32,426 nucleotides of DNA from JAPLHP01 sp963720375. GTDB lineage: Bacteria; Chloroflexota; Dehalococcoidia; UBA2247; RBG-13-53-26. Position 1 is the stretch's first letter. The number at the start of each line of letters is the position of its first letter. The notes under the pieces were generated by a model. The model did not search any database. It saw only the letters and a program-made list of their open reading frames with translations, and was not told the origin of the DNA. Made by a program: the position numbers and the translations under genes. Positions 32,238 to 32,426 of this stretch are shown one piece after another. The stretch is from contig CAVRFM010000014.1 in the NCBI GenBank assembly GCA_963720375.1, positions 1 to 32,426 of the forward strand, given 5' to 3'.

Positions 32238-32426
32238 GCGCACAGGTTTGTCTGAGCTTTTGGTGGCTTGCCCCGTAATATTCAGGAATACATCCTCCAG
32301 CGTGGGCTGTTCGATCCGGAGGTCGGCTGGTACAATGCGATGTTCAACGAGCGAGGCTGCCACCAGGGCTAGCACCGGGCCAACACCGCCTTCGACTTCA
32401 ACCCGTGGTCCATGTCGGGTCACTTT
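32238..32426 (-). CDS. ABC transporter ATP-binding protein, C-terminal fragment
   Basis: Only the last about 62 residues are in the window. VEHRIVPADLRIEQPTLEDVFLNITGQ is the typical C-terminal end of DrrA/CcmA-type ATPases that pair with ABC-2 permeases. The Walker motifs would lie beyond the window. There is no stop codon between this segment and the permease ATG at 32237: the frame runs straight on. Either the two are fused or an indel removed the ATPase stop, which is plausible given the three frameshifts just downstream. Confidence 0.75.

Overview
The window looks like a bacterial chromosome segment from an anaerobe. The best guess is Chloroflexota (Dehalococcoidia-like) or a similar sediment or groundwater lineage. 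This rests on the gene content: a 2-hydroxyacyl-CoA dehydratase / benzoyl-CoA reductase-type operon, ETF with acyl-CoA dehydrogenases, a surface protein with a CFI-box C-terminus, a c-di-GMP riboswitch, and many short extragenic palindromic repeats. It is an inference from gene content, not phylogeny. No rRNA, tRNA, CRISPR array or complete insertion sequence was found.

Layout. 1-320: repeat block. 320-1543 (-): ammonium transporter. 1544-1972: divergent regulatory region with an 80-bp inverted-repeat element, a good sigma70 promoter and three consecutive hairpins. 1973-6563 (+): wHTH regulator, acyl-CoA dehydrogenase, etfB, etfA, second acyl-CoA dehydrogenase. 6563-6781: second element copy and a promoter. 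6782-9335 (+): tightly coupled operon of a Ser/Thr kinase, an unrecognised 393-aa protein and a PD-(D/E)XK nuclease-like protein. 9455-9928 (-): unknown protein. 10125-11062 (+): frameshifted NAD-dependent epimerase. 11082-11515: repeats. 11534-17230 (-): operon, in transcription order, of two 2-hydroxyacyl-CoA dehydratase / benzoyl-CoA reductase-family subunits (each with one frameshift), two BcrA/BadF-type ATPases (the second carrying a ferredoxin-like tail), plsX and acyl carrier protein. 17231-18140: third element copy, repeats and an IS3 remnant. 18142-22204 (+): exported proteins (GH16-like with CFI-box; an eight-repeat protein with Ig-like and IPT domains). 22205-23038: repeats. 23039-25876 (-): YiiX-like peptidase and a pilin-like protein behind a c-di-GMP-I riboswitch with terminator. 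26224-28836 (-): P-loop NTPase with ten TPRs. 28965-30314 (+): radical SAM protein. 30373-32426 (-): 6-phosphofructokinase and a damaged ABC-2 permease with the tail of its ATPase.

How the genes work together. The acyl-CoA dehydrogenases with ETF and the ATP-driven dehydratase/reductase operon together suggest acyl-CoA or aromatic/hydroxyacyl-CoA metabolism with low-potential electron transfer. The exported proteins around 18-26 kb form a cell-surface region, part of it under c-di-GMP control. The kinase/unknown/nuclease operon is the best candidate for an undescribed, possibly defensive, system.

Caution. At least seven single-base frameshifts occur (near 10.6, 15.57, 16.95, 20.47, 31.89, 32.1 and 32.15 kb). 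Either several genes are decaying or the assembly carries uncorrected indels.
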